NCBI RefSeq assembly: GCF_029937755.1
Contig: NZ_JAPYPG010000004.1
Coordinates: 186,001 to 250,000 of the forward strand
Reading direction: 5' to 3'
DNA length: 64,000 bases
From: Henriciella sp.
Lineage (GTDB): Bacteria > Pseudomonadota > Alphaproteobacteria > Caulobacterales > Hyphomonadaceae
Of this stretch, positions 1 to 8,331 are shown piece by piece (the first letter of the stretch is position 1; each line of letters opens with the position of its first letter). Below the pieces are notes generated by a model. The model searched no databases, was not told the DNA's origin, and worked only from the letters and a program-made list of their open reading frames with translations. Both the position numbers and the translations under genes were made by a program.

Positions 1-1517
1 CAGCCCCCGATGACCAGGCCACCCCTCCAACGGCGGTATCGAGCCAGCTGAAGCCAGTCTTCAAAGAGCTCAAGACCGACCTGCCTTCCGAAGTCTGCTT
101 CGAGATTCTCTATGGCAAATCGACGGACGCCTACTGGCTGGATTCCAGTTCACACGCCAAGCAGCAGGGCCGCTACTCCTTCATGGGCGACGATACCGGC
201 CCGCACGCAGAACGGATCAGCTATGACGTCACCTCCGGGTCCGTCGAGGTCACCTCAAAAGCCGGTGCACAGAGCTTCCAGGAAAGCGTTTTTGATTATG
301 TCGAGAGGCGTATGCGCTCCATCGTCTTCCTCGACCACATGGACATGCCGGTCCCGTTCAAGGGCGGCTATGTCGGCTATCTCGGCTATGAGCTTAAAGC
401 CGATTGCGGCGGGCGTAATGCACATAAGAGCCGTCAGGCCGACTCCAAGATGATCTTTGCCGACCGGTTCATCGCCTATGACCACCAGTTCAAACAGGCA
501 TGGATGGTCTGTCTGGTGGAACCGGGCAAGGAAGAACAGGCCCGCAGCTGGTTTGCCTCCGTGGAGATACGACTCAGGGACTCCTATCTCAGCTCCAAGC
601 CTGTGCGTGACACCGTCATGCGCGACGAAGCAACGGCGACGGACCCATGGGTTATGCGTCACAGCCGCGAAACTTACCTGGATCACATCAACCGGTCGCT
701 GGAGGAAATCACCGACGGGGAAACCTATGAGGTCTGCCTGACCAATGAGTGGACCAAGTCCTACGACAAGAGCCCGCTCGGCACCTACAAGATGCTGCGT
801 TCGATGAACCCGGCGCCCTATTCCGCTTTCCTGCGCTTTGATGACCTCAGCGTACTGAGCTGCTCGCCCGAGCGCATGGTTCGCATCTCGAAGGAAGGTC
901 TCGTCAACTGCAAGCCGATCAAGGGAACCATCGCCCGCGGCAAGACGGAAGCCGAAGATACGGCACTCAAGGAAACGCTCTATACGAGCGAGAAGGACAG
1001 GGCCGAGAACCTGATGATCGTTGACCTGATCCGCAACGATCTCAACCGCGTCTGCCGGACCGGCACTGTCGCGGTTCCAAAGCTTTGCGCGATCGAGAGC
1101 TTCGCGACTGTGCACCAGATGGTCTCGACCGTGACTGGCGAGCTTCGCCAGAACGAGTCATCGGTGTCCTGCGTGCGGTCGCTCTTCCCGGGCGGTTCGA
1201 TGACGGGCGCCCCGAAGATTCGCACCATGGAGATCATCGACGAGCTGGAAGCCGGCCCGCGCGGCATCTACTCCGGGGCCATCGGCTTCTTCTCGCTGGA
1301 TGGGTCGGTCGACCTCAATATCGTCATCCGCACGATCGTGCTCAATGGAGACCACGCCTCTCTGGGCGCAGGCGGTGCGATCATCGCTCTGTCTGATCCG
1401 GTCGGCGAGTTCGACGAAACCATGCTGAAGGGCGAACTGTTGCGCAATGCGTTGCTCACGCTCGCCCCGGCGGACATTGAAGTGGTTACCCATGAAGAAC
1501 CGGCTGACGCGAAATGA
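1..1517 (+). CDS. Aminodeoxychorismate synthase component I, PapA/PabB-like (5' partial)
   Basis: Chorismate-binding enzyme that should convert chorismate plus ammonia to 4-amino-4-deoxychorismate. The frame is open from the left edge, so the start and any N-terminal glutaminase domain are outside the window; about 504 residues are visible. The first 25 or so residues look like a linker, as in PabA-PabB fusions. The strongest evidence is the PIKGT motif, with its Lys at nt 921-923: aminodeoxychorismate synthases carry this lysine, whereas anthranilate synthases usually have PIAGT. Other family blocks are visible, including DLIRNDLNRVC and GGSMTGAPK near the C-terminus. The stop overlaps the next start (ATGA at 1514), so the gene is translationally coupled to a chorismate mutase and then a TyrA-type dehydrogenase. 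That order favours a PapA role in p-aminophenylalanine synthesis over folate synthesis. Fusion to a glutaminase is inferred and cannot be seen. Confidence 0.85.
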   Translation, partial: APDDQATPPTAVSSQLKPVFKELKTDLPSEVCFEILYGKSTDAYWLDSSSHAKQQGRYSFMGDDTGPHAERISYDVTSGSVEVTSKAGAQSFQESVFDYVERRMRSIVFLDHMDMPVPFKGGYVGYLGYELKADCGGRNAHKSRQADSKMIFADRFIAYDHQFKQAWMVCLVEPGKEEQARSWFASVEIRLRDSYLSSKPVRDTVMRDEATATDPWVMRHSRETYLDHINRSLEEITDGETYEVCLTNEWTKSYDKSPLGTYKMLRSMNPAPYSAFLRFDDLSVLSCSPERMVRISKEGLVNCKPIKGTIARGKTEAEDTALKETLYTSEKDRAENLMIVDLIRNDLNRVCRTGTVAVPKLCAIESFATVHQMVSTVTGELRQNESSVSCVRSLFPGGSMTGAPKIRTMEIIDELEAGPRGIYSGAIGFFSLDGSVDLNIVIRTIVLNGDHASLGAGGAIIALSDPVGEFDETMLKGELLRNALLTLAPADIEVVTHEEPADAK

Positions 1518-2272
1518 CGGAAGCCGAGGCGATTGACCATCTCGAAGCGCTGAGAGCCCGACTGGACCAGATCGATTCCGACCTGATCGAGCTGCTCGGC
1601 CTGCGGTTTCAGACCATCCGTGACGTGGCCGCACACAAGCGCGCAACAGGGATTGCCGTCATGCAGCCCTCGCGCGTCGGCAATGTCTTCGAGACCCGTA
1701 TGGAACGTGCCCGCGAAGCCGGGCTGGACCCGAAGCTGATTGAACGCCTCTGGACGACGATCATCACCCATGCCTGCCAGATCGAGAATGAGGTCGGGCA
1801 GATTGAAGGCGGCGACCTGCTCTTTCAGGGCGTCAGCCTGGATCATGCGCTCATCGAGGTCGATAATCTCAAGGCGGCCTGCGAGATGATCTGCACGCGG
1901 CTCTCCTTTGATCTCATCTCCCAGTCCGGAAGCGATACCCCAGGCGAGCGGGTGGCGGTTCTGAAGGGCGGAGATGTCAGCCTCATCGTCCGCGAACGGG
2001 CGCTTCCTGCCGGCAAGAATTGCGATCCCGCGACTGTTGCCATCCAGGTCCACAGACTTGCACCCACGGTCAGTGAACTAAGACAGCGCGGCAACACGGT
2101 CGACCTGACACCCGGCTCCATGTCCGGAGCCAGGATGGCGATCGTCCACCTGCCTGCGCCCGCCAATCTCACAGTGCGGTATGTCGAGCGTTCGCTGCGC
2201 GCCGGACTGAGCCCAGCGGATTTCGAGACCGGAATGACGCTTGCCAGCGAGGAGTCCTGCGGGGCAACATAA
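1514..2272 (+). CDS. Chorismate mutase (AroQ) fused to a VOC/HPPD-N-like domain; PapB-like
   Basis: Predicted 4-amino-4-deoxychorismate mutase of 252 residues. Residues about 8-95 form an all-helical AroQ mutase domain, with LRARLDQID, LGLRFQTIRDVAAHK and a C-terminal helix ending HACQIENE; arginines and a lysine sit where AroQ enzymes bind the substrate. Residues about 105-235 are not part of a normal mutase. They read as one vicinal-oxygen-chelate module resembling the N-terminal half of 4-hydroxyphenylpyruvate dioxygenase (LDHALIEVDNLKAA, then a lone strand pair and VAIQVHRLAPTVSELRQRG). AroQ monofunctional mutases are usually near 90-110 residues, so this is a genuine extension. The ATG overlaps the upstream stop, and the downstream gene begins 5 bases after this one ends. 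Mutase identity is secure. Preference for the amino substrate and any role of the VOC domain are inferred from neighbours. Confidence 0.8.
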   Translation: MTEAEAIDHLEALRARLDQIDSDLIELLGLRFQTIRDVAAHKRATGIAVMQPSRVGNVFETRMERAREAGLDPKLIERLWTTIITHACQIENEVGQIEGGDLLFQGVSLDHALIEVDNLKAACEMICTRLSFDLISQSGSDTPGERVAVLKGGDVSLIVRERALPAGKNCDPATVAIQVHRLAPTVSELRQRGNTVDLTPGSMSGARMAIVHLPAPANLTVRYVERSLRAGLSPADFETGMTLASEESCGAT

Positions 2273-2277
2273 CCACC

Positions 2278-3123
2278 ATGGCAAACACCAAACGCGCAAT
2301 CGTCTTCGGTGCAGCCGGCGGCATGGGCCGCATGTTCCTTGATCGCCTCGAGTCCGCCGGGTTCGAGACTCTCGGCGCTGATCTGAATGGCGGTGAAGGG
2401 ATCGTTGCAACCGATCTTACGGCGCTTGACCAGGAGATGCGCCAGGCCCTCAAGGCAGCGGATCTGGTCATTCTTTCAGTTCCGGATGCCATTGCCTGCA
2501 AGACGGCTGCGAGTGTTGCCCGCGCGATGTCCCCTCAGGCCATGCTGGTCGACTGCACATCGGTGAAGGCGCCCTATGTCGAGGCCGTCGGACAGGCTGC
2601 CCGCTGCGGCCTTGTCTCGATCAACCCGCTCTTCGGACCGGGGCTCGACTGGACGGGGAATTCCATCGTCATCACCGTATTGCGGACGCCTGATTACCCG
2701 GAAGACCTGACGGGCTTTCTCGAACGGTCCGGCCTCAACATCATCCCGCTGGATGCCGAGCGCCACGACAGGCTGGCCGCCGAAGCCCAGGCCCAGTTGC
2801 ACGCGACCATTCTCGGCTTCATCGCATCGGTCTCCGCAGATGGTGCCCTGTTCAACACACCACCCAACCGCGTGATGCGGATGCTCGCGGCGCGCATCCT
2901 GTCCGGCGAAGCGCACGTCTACTGGAAGATACAGGCCTCCAACCCGTTCGCCGGTGAAGCCCGCCGCAAACTGATCGCATCCCTGCAAGCGTTCGACGAG
3001 GTGTGTGAGGCAGGCGACGCCAAGGCGTTTGCCGACATGCTGGCTGGCGCCCGGGGCAATCTCGGCGCGCCACTACCCGACTTGTCTGCCCAGTGCGTGA
3101 AGGTGTTCGGCTCACTCGACTGA
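2278..3123 (+). CDS. TyrA-family dehydrogenase, probable 4-amino-4-deoxyprephenate dehydrogenase (PapC-like)
   Basis: NAD(P)-dependent oxidative decarboxylase of 281 residues. The N-terminal Rossmann motif is VFGAAGGMGRMF at residues 9-20, followed by an acidic residue at the end of strand 2 (LGADLN). The prephenate dehydrogenase block HPMFGP appears here as NPLFGP, with Asn116 replacing the conserved catalytic histidine (His197 in E. coli TyrA, which contacts the substrate 4-hydroxyl). In an operon whose first two enzymes make 4-amino-4-deoxyprephenate, this change fits a 4-amino substrate; that link is my inference. The C-terminal half is helical, as in TyrA dimerisation domains. It is last in the visible pap-like operon, with no terminator seen before the sulfatase gene at 3210. 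The alternative is an ordinary arogenate/prephenate dehydrogenase. Confidence 0.75.
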   Translation: MANTKRAIVFGAAGGMGRMFLDRLESAGFETLGADLNGGEGIVATDLTALDQEMRQALKAADLVILSVPDAIACKTAASVARAMSPQAMLVDCTSVKAPYVEAVGQAARCGLVSINPLFGPGLDWTGNSIVITVLRTPDYPEDLTGFLERSGLNIIPLDAERHDRLAAEAQAQLHATILGFIASVSADGALFNTPPNRVMRMLAARILSGEAHVYWKIQASNPFAGEARRKLIASLQAFDEVCEAGDAKAFADMLAGARGNLGAPLPDLSAQCVKVFGSLD

Positions 3124-3209
3124 ACGCCCTTAACGATCCTTCCAATTCTCTGCTTTCTATCCTCGCAAACTTATGGCACTTTTTGTGTCAAAAGTCCGGG
3201 GAGGGACAC

Positions 3210-4982
3210 ATGCGCGCAATTCGACGACTCCTGGCCTGCATGGCCGGGGCGCTTGCGATAGTTGCACCGAGTGCTGTCACGCAGGAGACAGCCGGCAAGC
3301 CGAACTTCGTCATCCTGCTGATCGACGACGCCGCCTTCATGGATCTCGGCATTTATGGCGGCGAGGCGGCCACAGCGAACATCGATGCGCTGGCCCGGCA
3401 GGGTATGATGTTCACGCGCTACTATACCTCACCGCTGTGCGCGCCCTCGCGTGCAATGCTTCTGACCGGCATCGACAACCATCGCACCGGCGTCGCGACC
3501 ATCCCGGAAGTTCTTCCCAAGGAGCATATCGGCCAGCCGGGCTATACCATGCGGCTCGAGCCCGGCGTGGAGACGGTGGCCACACGGCTGCAGCCGCTCG
3601 GCTATCGCACGCTGATGACCGGCAAGTGGCACCTTGGCAGCGACGAAGGAGCCTTGCCCTCTGACCATGGCTTCGACCGCTCCTTTGCGCTCGATGCCTC
3701 CGGAGCCGACAACTGGGAAGACAAGTCGTACATGCCGTACTACCAGGATGCGCCCTGGTATGAGGACGGTGCGCCGGCCGACCTGCCCGAGGATTTCTAT
3801 TCCTCCGAATTCATCGTCGACAAGATGATCGATTATCTCGGCGAGACCGACGCTTCGAAGCCATTCCTGGCCTATCTCGGCTTTCAGGCTGTGCATATTC
3901 CGGTTCAGGCCCCTGCCGAGATAACCGCGAAGTATCGCGACACCTACTCCGATGGCTGGCAAGCGCTGCGCGAACGCCGATGGCTAAAGGCCAAGGAACT
4001 GGGCCTGATTCCTCACGATGCCAATCTGGAAAGCTTCCGCCCCGAGATGCGCGCATGGGAGTCGCTTGGCGAAGAAGAGCAGCAGCTTTATGCGGCCCGC
4101 ATGGCGGTAAACGCCGCCATGCTCGAAGCCATGGACCAGCATGTCGGGCGGTTAGTCGAACACCTGAAGGCGCAGGGGCTCTACGACAATACCGTCTTCG
4201 TCGTCACGTCCGATAACGGGCCCGAGCCGACACGGGGCGACAATGACTGGCGGCTAAAACTCTGGATGAAGTTCCACGGTTATAACCTCGATATTGAGGG
4301 GATCGGCGAGAAAGGAAGCTGGGGCTTTATCGGACCCGAATTCGCCATGGCGGCCGCAGCCCCCGGTGACCTGTTCAAGTTCTTCGGTTCGGAAGGCGGC
4401 ATACACGTGCCGATGATCATGTCTGGGCCGGGCGTGCCTCAAGGCGTACGACAGGATGCGAGAGCGCAGGTCACCGATATCACGCCAACCCTGCTCGAGA
4501 TGGCTGGCGCGCCGGCTGAAAGCGAGGGTGTCGCGATGACCGGACGCAGCCTGGTGCCACTTCTCTCTGGATCCACCAACGCCGTGTACGGCCCCGACGA
4601 GCCGATCGCGATTGAAGTCTCGGGCAATTCCGCGCTTATCCGCGATGACTACAAGATCACCCGCAACCAGAAGCCGTGGGGCGATGCCAGCTGGCGGCTA
4701 TATGACATCGCAAACGATCCCGGCGAGACCACCGACCTCTCGGCCACCCGGCCCGAGGTGATGGAATCAATGCTCGCCGCCTATGACGATTATGCCGGGC
4801 GCATGGGCGTCCTCGCCGTGCCCGAGGGGTATGACAGCCACAAGGTCCTGACCCGCAACACGCAGATGCGCCAGCTGAAGGCTTATTGGTGGATTTTTGC
4901 CAGCGCGATCATCATTCTGATCGCTTTGATCTGGGGCTTGTGGCGGCTCGTCCGCCTGGCGCTCAGGCCGCGAGGAGGCTGA
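3210..4982 (+). CDS. Arylsulfatase-type sulfatase, secreted and C-terminally anchored
   Basis: Type I sulfatase of 590 residues, hydrolysing sulfate esters outside the cytoplasm. I chose the ATG at 3210 because a GGGGAGGG ribosome site lies just upstream and the protein then begins with a clean signal peptide (MRAIRRLLACMAGALAIVAPSA). The core shows FVILLIDDAAFMDLG (metal-binding Asp pair), the CxPSR activation motif with Cys77 (CAPSR, the residue converted to formylglycine), GKWHLG and SDNGPEP. The C-terminus has a membrane helix (about residues 558-580, WWIFASAIIILIALIWGLW) followed by a basic tail, so the enzyme should be tethered to the inner membrane facing the periplasm. The next gene starts 2 bases after this stop. 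The natural substrate cannot be told from the sequence. No formylglycine-generating enzyme is in the window. Confidence 0.85.
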   Translation: MRAIRRLLACMAGALAIVAPSAVTQETAGKPNFVILLIDDAAFMDLGIYGGEAATANIDALARQGMMFTRYYTSPLCAPSRAMLLTGIDNHRTGVATIPEVLPKEHIGQPGYTMRLEPGVETVATRLQPLGYRTLMTGKWHLGSDEGALPSDHGFDRSFALDASGADNWEDKSYMPYYQDAPWYEDGAPADLPEDFYSSEFIVDKMIDYLGETDASKPFLAYLGFQAVHIPVQAPAEITAKYRDTYSDGWQALRERRWLKAKELGLIPHDANLESFRPEMRAWESLGEEEQQLYAARMAVNAAMLEAMDQHVGRLVEHLKAQGLYDNTVFVVTSDNGPEPTRGDNDWRLKLWMKFHGYNLDIEGIGEKGSWGFIGPEFAMAAAAPGDLFKFFGSEGGIHVPMIMSGPGVPQGVRQDARAQVTDITPTLLEMAGAPAESEGVAMTGRSLVPLLSGSTNAVYGPDEPIAIEVSGNSALIRDDYKITRNQKPWGDASWRLYDIANDPGETTDLSATRPEVMESMLAAYDDYAGRMGVLAVPEGYDSHKVLTRNTQMRQLKAYWWIFASAIIILIALIWGLWRLVRLALRPRGG

Positions 4983-4983
4983 T

Positions 4984-6018
4984 ATGGACCGATTGAAACT
5001 GCTGGGCGCACCGGGCTCGCCCTACACCCGCAAGATGCTCGCCGTTCTGCGCTACAGGCAGATTCCCTACGAGATGATCTGGGGTGGCCATCAAAACCCG
5101 CCACCCGGCCTGCCGCAGCCGAAAGTGAAATTGCTGCCAACCTTCTATTTCCCGGCGGATGGCGGCGGTGTTGAAGCGATGATCGACTCCACCCCCATCA
5201 TACGGCGCCTCGAGCAGGACTATTCAGGCCGGTCCGTGCTCCCCTCCGATCCGGCGCTCGCCTTCCTCGATGCGTTGATTGAAGACTATGCCGATGAGTG
5301 GCTGACCAAGGCAATGTTTCATTATCGCTGGGCACGCAAGGTCGATTGCGACAATGCCGGCCCGCTGCTCGTCTACTGGTCCATGCCGACGATTCCGGCC
5401 GACCAGGCGAAAGCGGCCGCGGATGCCTTCACGAAGCGCCAGGTCGACCGGCTCTACGTCGTCGGCTCCAACGAGACCACCGCCGAGACCATTGAAGACA
5501 GTTACAAGCGCTTCGTCGGCATACTGGACGGCCTGATCTCGCAGGAGGGCTATGTGATGGGGAGCAGGCCCGGCGCGGCAGACTTCGCCATTTATGGCCA
5601 GCTCACCCAGCTTGGCATTATCGAGCCGACATCGGCGGCGGTGACGAACGGGATTTCACAGCGGGTGCGCGCATGGATCGACCGGATGGAGGACCTCTCA
5701 GGCCTGGATCCAGAAGACAGCGACTGGCTCGATCCGGGCGAGGCCGGCACCCGTCTCAAGCCGCTACTCGCCGAGATCGGACGGGTTTATGCGCCCTTCC
5801 TCATAGCCAATGCGAAAGCCGCCATGGAAGGCGCCGACGAGGTCTCCGGGGAGATCGATGGACGGCCATGGGTCCAGCCCACCTTTCCCTATCAGGCCAA
5901 GTGCTTCGAGACGCTACGAGACGCCCACAGCGCGCTGCCGGCAGACGCCCGAAAGACCGTAGACGCAGCGCTTTCGGGCACAGGCTGTGACGCGATTTTC
6001 GGGGCCAGCGGGACTTAG
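4984..6018 (+). CDS. Glutathione S-transferase-like protein, long form
   Basis: 344 residues. The N-terminus is a thioredoxin-fold GST domain (LKLLGAPGSPYTRKMLAVLRYRQIPYE, then a TPIIRRLEQDY block corresponding to the glutathione gamma-glutamyl contact region). A helical C-terminal domain follows, with RPGAADFAIYGQL matching the GST_C N-capping motif. It is longer than typical GSTs (200-230) because of an extended C-terminal region. It resembles the gene at 36550 through several shared blocks (DEWL..AM.HYRW, ETT..IE.SY..F, G.RP..ADFA.YG), so the two are paralogues of one subfamily. It sits between two sulfatases, 2 bases after one and 3 bases before the next, and is almost certainly co-transcribed with them. 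A role with the sulfatases is unproven; I can support the fold but not the substrate. Confidence 0.75.
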   Translation: MDRLKLLGAPGSPYTRKMLAVLRYRQIPYEMIWGGHQNPPPGLPQPKVKLLPTFYFPADGGGVEAMIDSTPIIRRLEQDYSGRSVLPSDPALAFLDALIEDYADEWLTKAMFHYRWARKVDCDNAGPLLVYWSMPTIPADQAKAAADAFTKRQVDRLYVVGSNETTAETIEDSYKRFVGILDGLISQEGYVMGSRPGAADFAIYGQLTQLGIIEPTSAAVTNGISQRVRAWIDRMEDLSGLDPEDSDWLDPGEAGTRLKPLLAEIGRVYAPFLIANAKAAMEGADEVSGEIDGRPWVQPTFPYQAKCFETLRDAHSALPADARKTVDAALSGTGCDAIFGASGT

Positions 6019-6021
6019 GCG

Positions 6022-7680
6022 ATGTGGAAGAAAATCATCCTCGGCATTCTCATTCTTGCGGTCAGCGCCGCGATGCTGGCCTATCTCAATCGCAAGTCGA
6101 TCATCCTTTTCATTGCCTCCAACACCGGCAAGCAGGACGTGGCCGCGCATCGTGACATCGACTGGCGACAGGGCCCGGAGACGGCCGAGGTGCCTTCAGA
6201 GGATCGCCCGCCCAATGTCGTCTTCATCCTGGCCGATGACCTTGGCTTCAACGATATTTCGACCTTTGGGGGCGGGGTCGCGAATAGAGCCGTACAGACT
6301 CCCAACATCGACCGGCTGGCCCGTCAGGGTGTCATCTTCACCAATGCCTATTCCGGAACCGCCAGCTGCGCCCCCTCGCGCGCCATGCTGATGACCGGGC
6401 GATACCCGACACGGACCGGATTCGAGTTCACCCCGACCCCTGACGGCATGGGCCGCATTATCTCCATGTTCGCCGAAGACCAGCCGAACGGCATGCCCCC
6501 GATCGACTGGAACAGGGAGGCCTCCGAGGCGTCTCCGCCGTTCCAGGAGCAAGGCCTGCCCGGCGCCGAGGTAACCATGGCGGAAGTGCTGAAGGAGGCG
6601 GGCTATCATACTGTCCACATCGGCAAGTGGCATCTCGGTCGTGGCGAGGAATTCGGGCCCAATGCACAGGGCTTCGATGAGAGCCTGCTGATGGCGAGCG
6701 GGCTATACCTGCCAGAGGACGATCCGGACGTCGTCAATGCGAAGGTGGACTTCGATCCAGTCGACAAGTTCCTTTGGGCGCGCATGCAGTTCGCCGCGAG
6801 CTACAATGAAAGCGAATGGTTCAAACCGGGTGGCTACCTAACCGATTACTGGACTGAGGAGGCGCAGGACGTCATCCGCGCCAATCGCAATCAGCCTTTC
6901 TTCCTCTACCTCGCTCACTGGGGTGTGCACACGCCGCTGCAAGCCACGAAAGAGGACTTTGAGGCGGTCGGTGACATCGAGCCACACCGCCTGCGCGTCT
7001 ACGCAGCCATGGTGCGCGCGCTGGACCGGAGCGTCGGCGACATCCTCGACACGCTGGACGAGGAAGGGCTGGCAGAGAATACCATCGTGATCTTCTCGAG
7101 CGACAATGGCGGACCCGGCTATATCGGCCTTCCGGACATCAACGACCCTTATCGCGGATGGAAACTGACCCTGTTCGAAGGCGGCATCCGGGTACCGCTA
7201 TTCATGCGCTGGCCAGCACAACTCCCAGGCGGCCGGGCAATCTCTGCACCGGCTGCGCATATTGACCTCCTGCCGACACTTGCCGCGGCCTGCGGCGCCT
7301 CAATGCCACCAGGCGTCGAGATTGATGGGCGAAACCTTCTGCCACTGGCGACGGGCGAAACGGACAGGCTGGCTGAGGACACGATCTTCTGGCAGAGCGC
7401 CTACAATCAGGTCGTGCGGCAAGGAGACTGGAAGCTTCAGGTCAGCGATCGGCCCGACAAGGCCTGGCTCTACAATCTCGCCGAGGACCCGACCGAGCAG
7501 GTCAATCTGGCCGAGGACCGTCCCGACAAGCTTGCGGAAATGAAAGCGCTTCTGTCCGCTCATCAGGAAGGCGCACGCGAACCGCTCTATCCGTACACAC
7601 TCGAAGGGCCGGTGGCCGTGGACAAGACGCTGGCTGACCGGATCGAACCCGGCGACGAGATCATCTACTGGCCGAACTAG
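6022..7680 (+). CDS. Sulfatase, N-terminally membrane-anchored
   Basis: Second type I sulfatase, 552 residues. An N-terminal membrane helix (WKKIILGILILAVSAAMLAYL, residues 2-22) lacks an obvious cleavage site, so the enzyme is probably anchored at its N-terminus, unlike the C-terminally anchored sulfatase upstream. Visible core motifs are VVFILADDLGFNDIS (metal ligands), SCAPSRAMLMTGRYPTRTG with Cys116 as the formylglycine precursor, IGKWHLGRG, and SSDNGGPG. It is the last gene of the three-gene plus-strand group and ends 6 bases before the convergent TetR-family gene, with no hairpin between them. Closest in general architecture to arylsulfatase A/B-like bacterial enzymes; substrate unknown. 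Maturation would depend on a formylglycine-generating enzyme elsewhere in the genome. Confidence 0.85.
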   Translation: MWKKIILGILILAVSAAMLAYLNRKSIILFIASNTGKQDVAAHRDIDWRQGPETAEVPSEDRPPNVVFILADDLGFNDISTFGGGVANRAVQTPNIDRLARQGVIFTNAYSGTASCAPSRAMLMTGRYPTRTGFEFTPTPDGMGRIISMFAEDQPNGMPPIDWNREASEASPPFQEQGLPGAEVTMAEVLKEAGYHTVHIGKWHLGRGEEFGPNAQGFDESLLMASGLYLPEDDPDVVNAKVDFDPVDKFLWARMQFAASYNESEWFKPGGYLTDYWTEEAQDVIRANRNQPFFLYLAHWGVHTPLQATKEDFEAVGDIEPHRLRVYAAMVRALDRSVGDILDTLDEEGLAENTIVIFSSDNGGPGYIGLPDINDPYRGWKLTLFEGGIRVPLFMRWPAQLPGGRAISAPAAHIDLLPTLAAACGASMPPGVEIDGRNLLPLATGETDRLAEDTIFWQSAYNQVVRQGDWKLQVSDRPDKAWLYNLAEDPTEQVNLAEDRPDKLAEMKALLSAHQEGAREPLYPYTLEGPVAVDKTLADRIEPGDEIIYWPN

Positions 7681-7686
7681 ACGGGT

Positions 7687-8301
7687 TCACTCGACCCCGG
7701 CGATCAACGCTTCAACGGTCCGCGACATGACTGCTTCCGCCTGCGCGGGATCGAGCCCCTGATCCTGCCGCATGCGCCGCCAGGTCTGGAAGGCAGTCAC
7801 CATTTCCAGCGCGGCGAACAGGTTTTCATCTTCCCGGACCTGCTCCGACAGCAGGCCATAGAGGCCCCCACGCTCCATGGTGAGGAAGCGTTTGTAATCA
7901 TGCATGAGCCAGTCAGACTGGAAACGGCGGAGATTGGCGGCGACCTTGATCGGCATGATCCGCTCATAGATGCCTGCCCGGCGGGAGACGAGTTCGCGAA
8001 GGCGTCCGCGCCAATCCGGGGACTCCCAAGGGGTCATGACGACAGGCAGGATTTCTGCCTCCAGGCGGGACGTCATTTCTCGGTAGAGGCCGTCCATATC
8101 CTCGAAATGGCGGAAGACGGTGCGCAGGCCGACGCCGGCTTCCCCGGCGACGCTGGCGGCACTTGGGTCCATATTGCCGCCGGAGACCAAGCTCAGCATA
8201 GCATCGACGATCTGCGCGCGGCTGCGCTCGGAGCGCGCGCGTCGACCGTCGCCGTCGGGACTGCCAGGCGGGACGATGCTGAGATCCGGTTTTTCGCTCA
8301 T
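7687..8301 (-). CDS. TetR/AcrR-family transcriptional regulator
   Basis: 204 residues. The N-terminal helix-turn-helix lies at about residues 25-70 (RAQIVDAMLSLVSG..., ASVAGEAGVGLRTVFRHFEDMDGLYREM), typical of TetR proteins, with the conserved TVFRHF/TVYRHF recognition helix region. The C-terminal ligand domain is not diagnostic. The gene lies 30 bases downstream of the metallo-beta-lactamase-fold gene on the same strand and is probably co-transcribed with it. It converges on the sulfatase operon. A 21-base palindrome at 10929-10949, before the DsbA-like gene of the same strand group, is a candidate operator for some TetR-type dimer, but nothing proves it belongs to this protein. Confidence 0.85.
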   Translation of the reverse strand: MSEKPDLSIVPPGSPDGDGRRARSERSRAQIVDAMLSLVSGGNMDPSAASVAGEAGVGLRTVFRHFEDMDGLYREMTSRLEAEILPVVMTPWESPDWRGRLRELVSRRAGIYERIMPIKVAANLRRFQSDWLMHDYKRFLTMERGGLYGLLSEQVREDENLFAALEMVTAFQTWRRMRQDQGLDPAQAEAVMSRTVEALIAGVE

Positions 8302-8331
8302 ACGGCCACCTTGCCCGATCCCGGCACTTCG

